Source: Cacajao melanocephalus
Lineage: Eukaryota; Chordata; Mammalia; Primates; Pitheciidae
DNA: 64,000 nt
Direction: 5' to 3'
NCBI GenBank assembly: GCA_963573385.1
Contig: CAUYLG010061895.1
Location: forward strand, 248,001 to 312,000
The notes beneath the pieces are model-generated. The model made no database searches. It was not told the origin of the DNA and worked only from the letters and a program-made list of their open reading frames with translations. This document shows, piece by piece, positions 62,690 through 64,000 of this stretch (positions within the stretch are counted from its first letter, which is position 1; every line of letters begins with the position of its first letter). A program made the translations under genes and the position numbers.

Positions 62690-62810
62690 AATAGACTTTT
62701 GTTCATTTGACAAATACATATTGCCCACCTCACACATTCCAGACAGTATTTTAGGGATTGGATGTACATCAGGGACCTCAATAGACAAAATATGACAATT
62801 AAAGTGATTA
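62690..62810 (-). repeat. L2 3'-end fragment (antisense)
   Basis: TTCATTTGACAAATACATAT, CCAGACAGTATTTTAGGGAT and GGGACCTCAATAGACAAAAT follow reverse-complement L2. Confidence 0.6.
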
Positions 62811-62834
62811 TATAGATGGTTCATGGTATAGTTT

Positions 62835-62849
62835 TAAATAAATAAATAA

Positions 62850-62882
<33 letters not shown>
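62835..62882. repeat. (TAAA)n(TA)n microsatellite
   Basis: About five TAAA units run directly into about 14 TA units. Confidence 0.95.
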
Positions 62883-62886
<4 letters not shown>

Positions 62887-63106
62887 ATACATGGTATAAA
62901 GAATAGCACTGATCAAGAAAATTGCAAGTGCTAGGGGTTTCACTCTTTCACAAAGAATAGAATGCAGTAGTGTATTTCTGAATGTCTGCATAAATCCAAC
63001 CATAATACCTCCACCCTATCAGTATTATGCTGACATGTTTGTTACGTTGCATATACTCAAACTCCCCTCCATCATGGCTTCGTATCTCTGATCAATACCA
63101 TTTCAA

Positions 63107-63632
63107 ATTTTTTTTATTGTACTTTAAGTTCTGGGATACATGTGCAGAACATGGAGGTTTCTTTCATAGGAATAGACACGCCATGGTGGTTTGCTGCACC
63201 CATCAACCCATCATCTACATTCGGTATTTCTCCTAATGCTATCTCTCCCTTACCCCCAACCCAACAGGCCCTGGTGTGTGATGTTCCTCTCCCTGTGTCC
63301 AGGTGTTCTCACTGTTGAACTCCCAGTTATGAGTGAGAACATGCAGTGCTTGGTTTCCTGTTCCTGTGTTAGTTTGTTGAGAATGATGGTTCCAGCTTCT
63401 TCTATGTCACTGCAAAGGACATGAACTCATCTTTTTTTATGGCTGCATAGTAGTCCATGGTGTATATTTGCCACATTTTCTTTATCCAGTCTATCATTGG
63501 TGGGCATTTGGGTTGGTTCCAAGTTTTTGCTATTGTGAACAGTGCTGCAATAAACATATGTGTGCATGTGTCTTTATAGTGGAATGATTTACAATTCTTT
63601 GGATATGTACCCAGTAATGGGATGGTGAGATA
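63107..63632 (-). mobile_element. 5'-truncated L1 3' end (antisense)
   Basis: ATTGTACTTTAAGTTCTGGG start (reverse complement of the 3' UTR end), TATGAGTGAGAACATGCAGT, ATGGCTGCATAGTAGTCCAT, GCTGCAATAAACATATGTGT and ACCCAGTAATGGGATGG. It reaches into the end of ORF2 and stops abruptly. Younger-looking than the L1M blocks. Confidence 0.95.
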
Positions 63633-63823
63633 TTTTTTAAAAAAATAATCTGTTTATCAACCTAGCATAATCTACATTCTCTCCAGAAAAAGCTTTAAAG
63701 AAATGTATTTCCACATACTTTGTTAATGTTGTAAGTCTTCCGAAATGTACATTTGTTTCTATTTCTGCCTTTACATTACCTCTGTGGCTTCAATTCATCT
63801 TTTATAATAAAAACTTTGCAGAG

Positions 63824-64000
63824 GGCCAGGTATAGTGGCTCACACCTGTAATCCCAAACTTTGGGAGGCCAAGGCAGGTGGATCACTTGAGGTCAGGAAT
63901 TCGAGACCAGCCTGACCAACATGGTGAAACCCCATCTCTATTAAAAGTACAGAATTAACTGGGCATGGTGGCACATGCCTATAATCGCAGCTACTGGGGA
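63824..64000 (+). mobile_element. Alu SINE, plus strand (cut by window end)
   Basis: GGCCAGGTATAGTGGCTCAC start, AGACCAGCCTGACCAACATG and the start of the second monomer. Truncated by the window edge. Confidence 0.96.

Overview
The window is primate nuclear DNA. It is AT-rich, carries eight Alu elements (a primate-specific SINE), a THE1-type retrovirus-like element, 3'-end L1 fragments and many old L2/MIR copies, and has no operon-like coding. Almost all longer open reading frames are chance or lie in repeats.

The one protein-coding exon I can support is on the minus strand at 7899-8711. It encodes the N-terminal 164 residues of neuroligin-1 (NLGN1), a postsynaptic adhesion protein: signal peptide, start of the cholinesterase-like domain, the Asn109 glycosylation sequon, Cys117 and Cys153, and the EDCLYLN motif. 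It ends in a clean phase-1 donor (G|GTGAGT) at the point where alternative splice insert A enters NLGN1. An in-frame TAA four codons upstream fixes the start. About 20 kb 5' of it on the same strand, at 27.6-28.5 kb, is a CpG-rich block with a strong minus-strand donor (GAGG|GTAAGT). It is the best candidate for an NLGN1 promoter and noncoding first exon, but I infer this from position and composition only.

Layout: 1-660, two head-to-tail LTR-like copies; 661-7898, intron 3' of the coding exon, with L2 and MIR copies; 7899-8711, NLGN1 exon; 8712-28376, inferred 5' intron, with a 15.5 kb hairpin pair, an Alu and a complete THE1-type provirus (17544-19828); 27.6-28.5 kb, CpG island; 28.5-64 kb, 5' flank or further 5' intron, with two L1M blocks (30.0-31.6 and 50.3-54.8 kb), seven Alus, a solo class I LTR with intact target-site duplication (56461-56789), a Tc1-like transposase remnant near 61.7 kb and an antisense L1 3' end at 63.1-63.6 kb.

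I found no CRISPR array, tRNA or rRNA gene, and no convincing undescribed gene system. The best leads are the upstream ATG overlapping the NLGN1 start, the CpG-island first-exon candidate with a repeated octamer-like motif, two long near-perfect hairpins (15.5-15.65 kb and 34.6 kb) and the Tc1-like remnant. Repeat family names are recalled from consensus features, not from a search.
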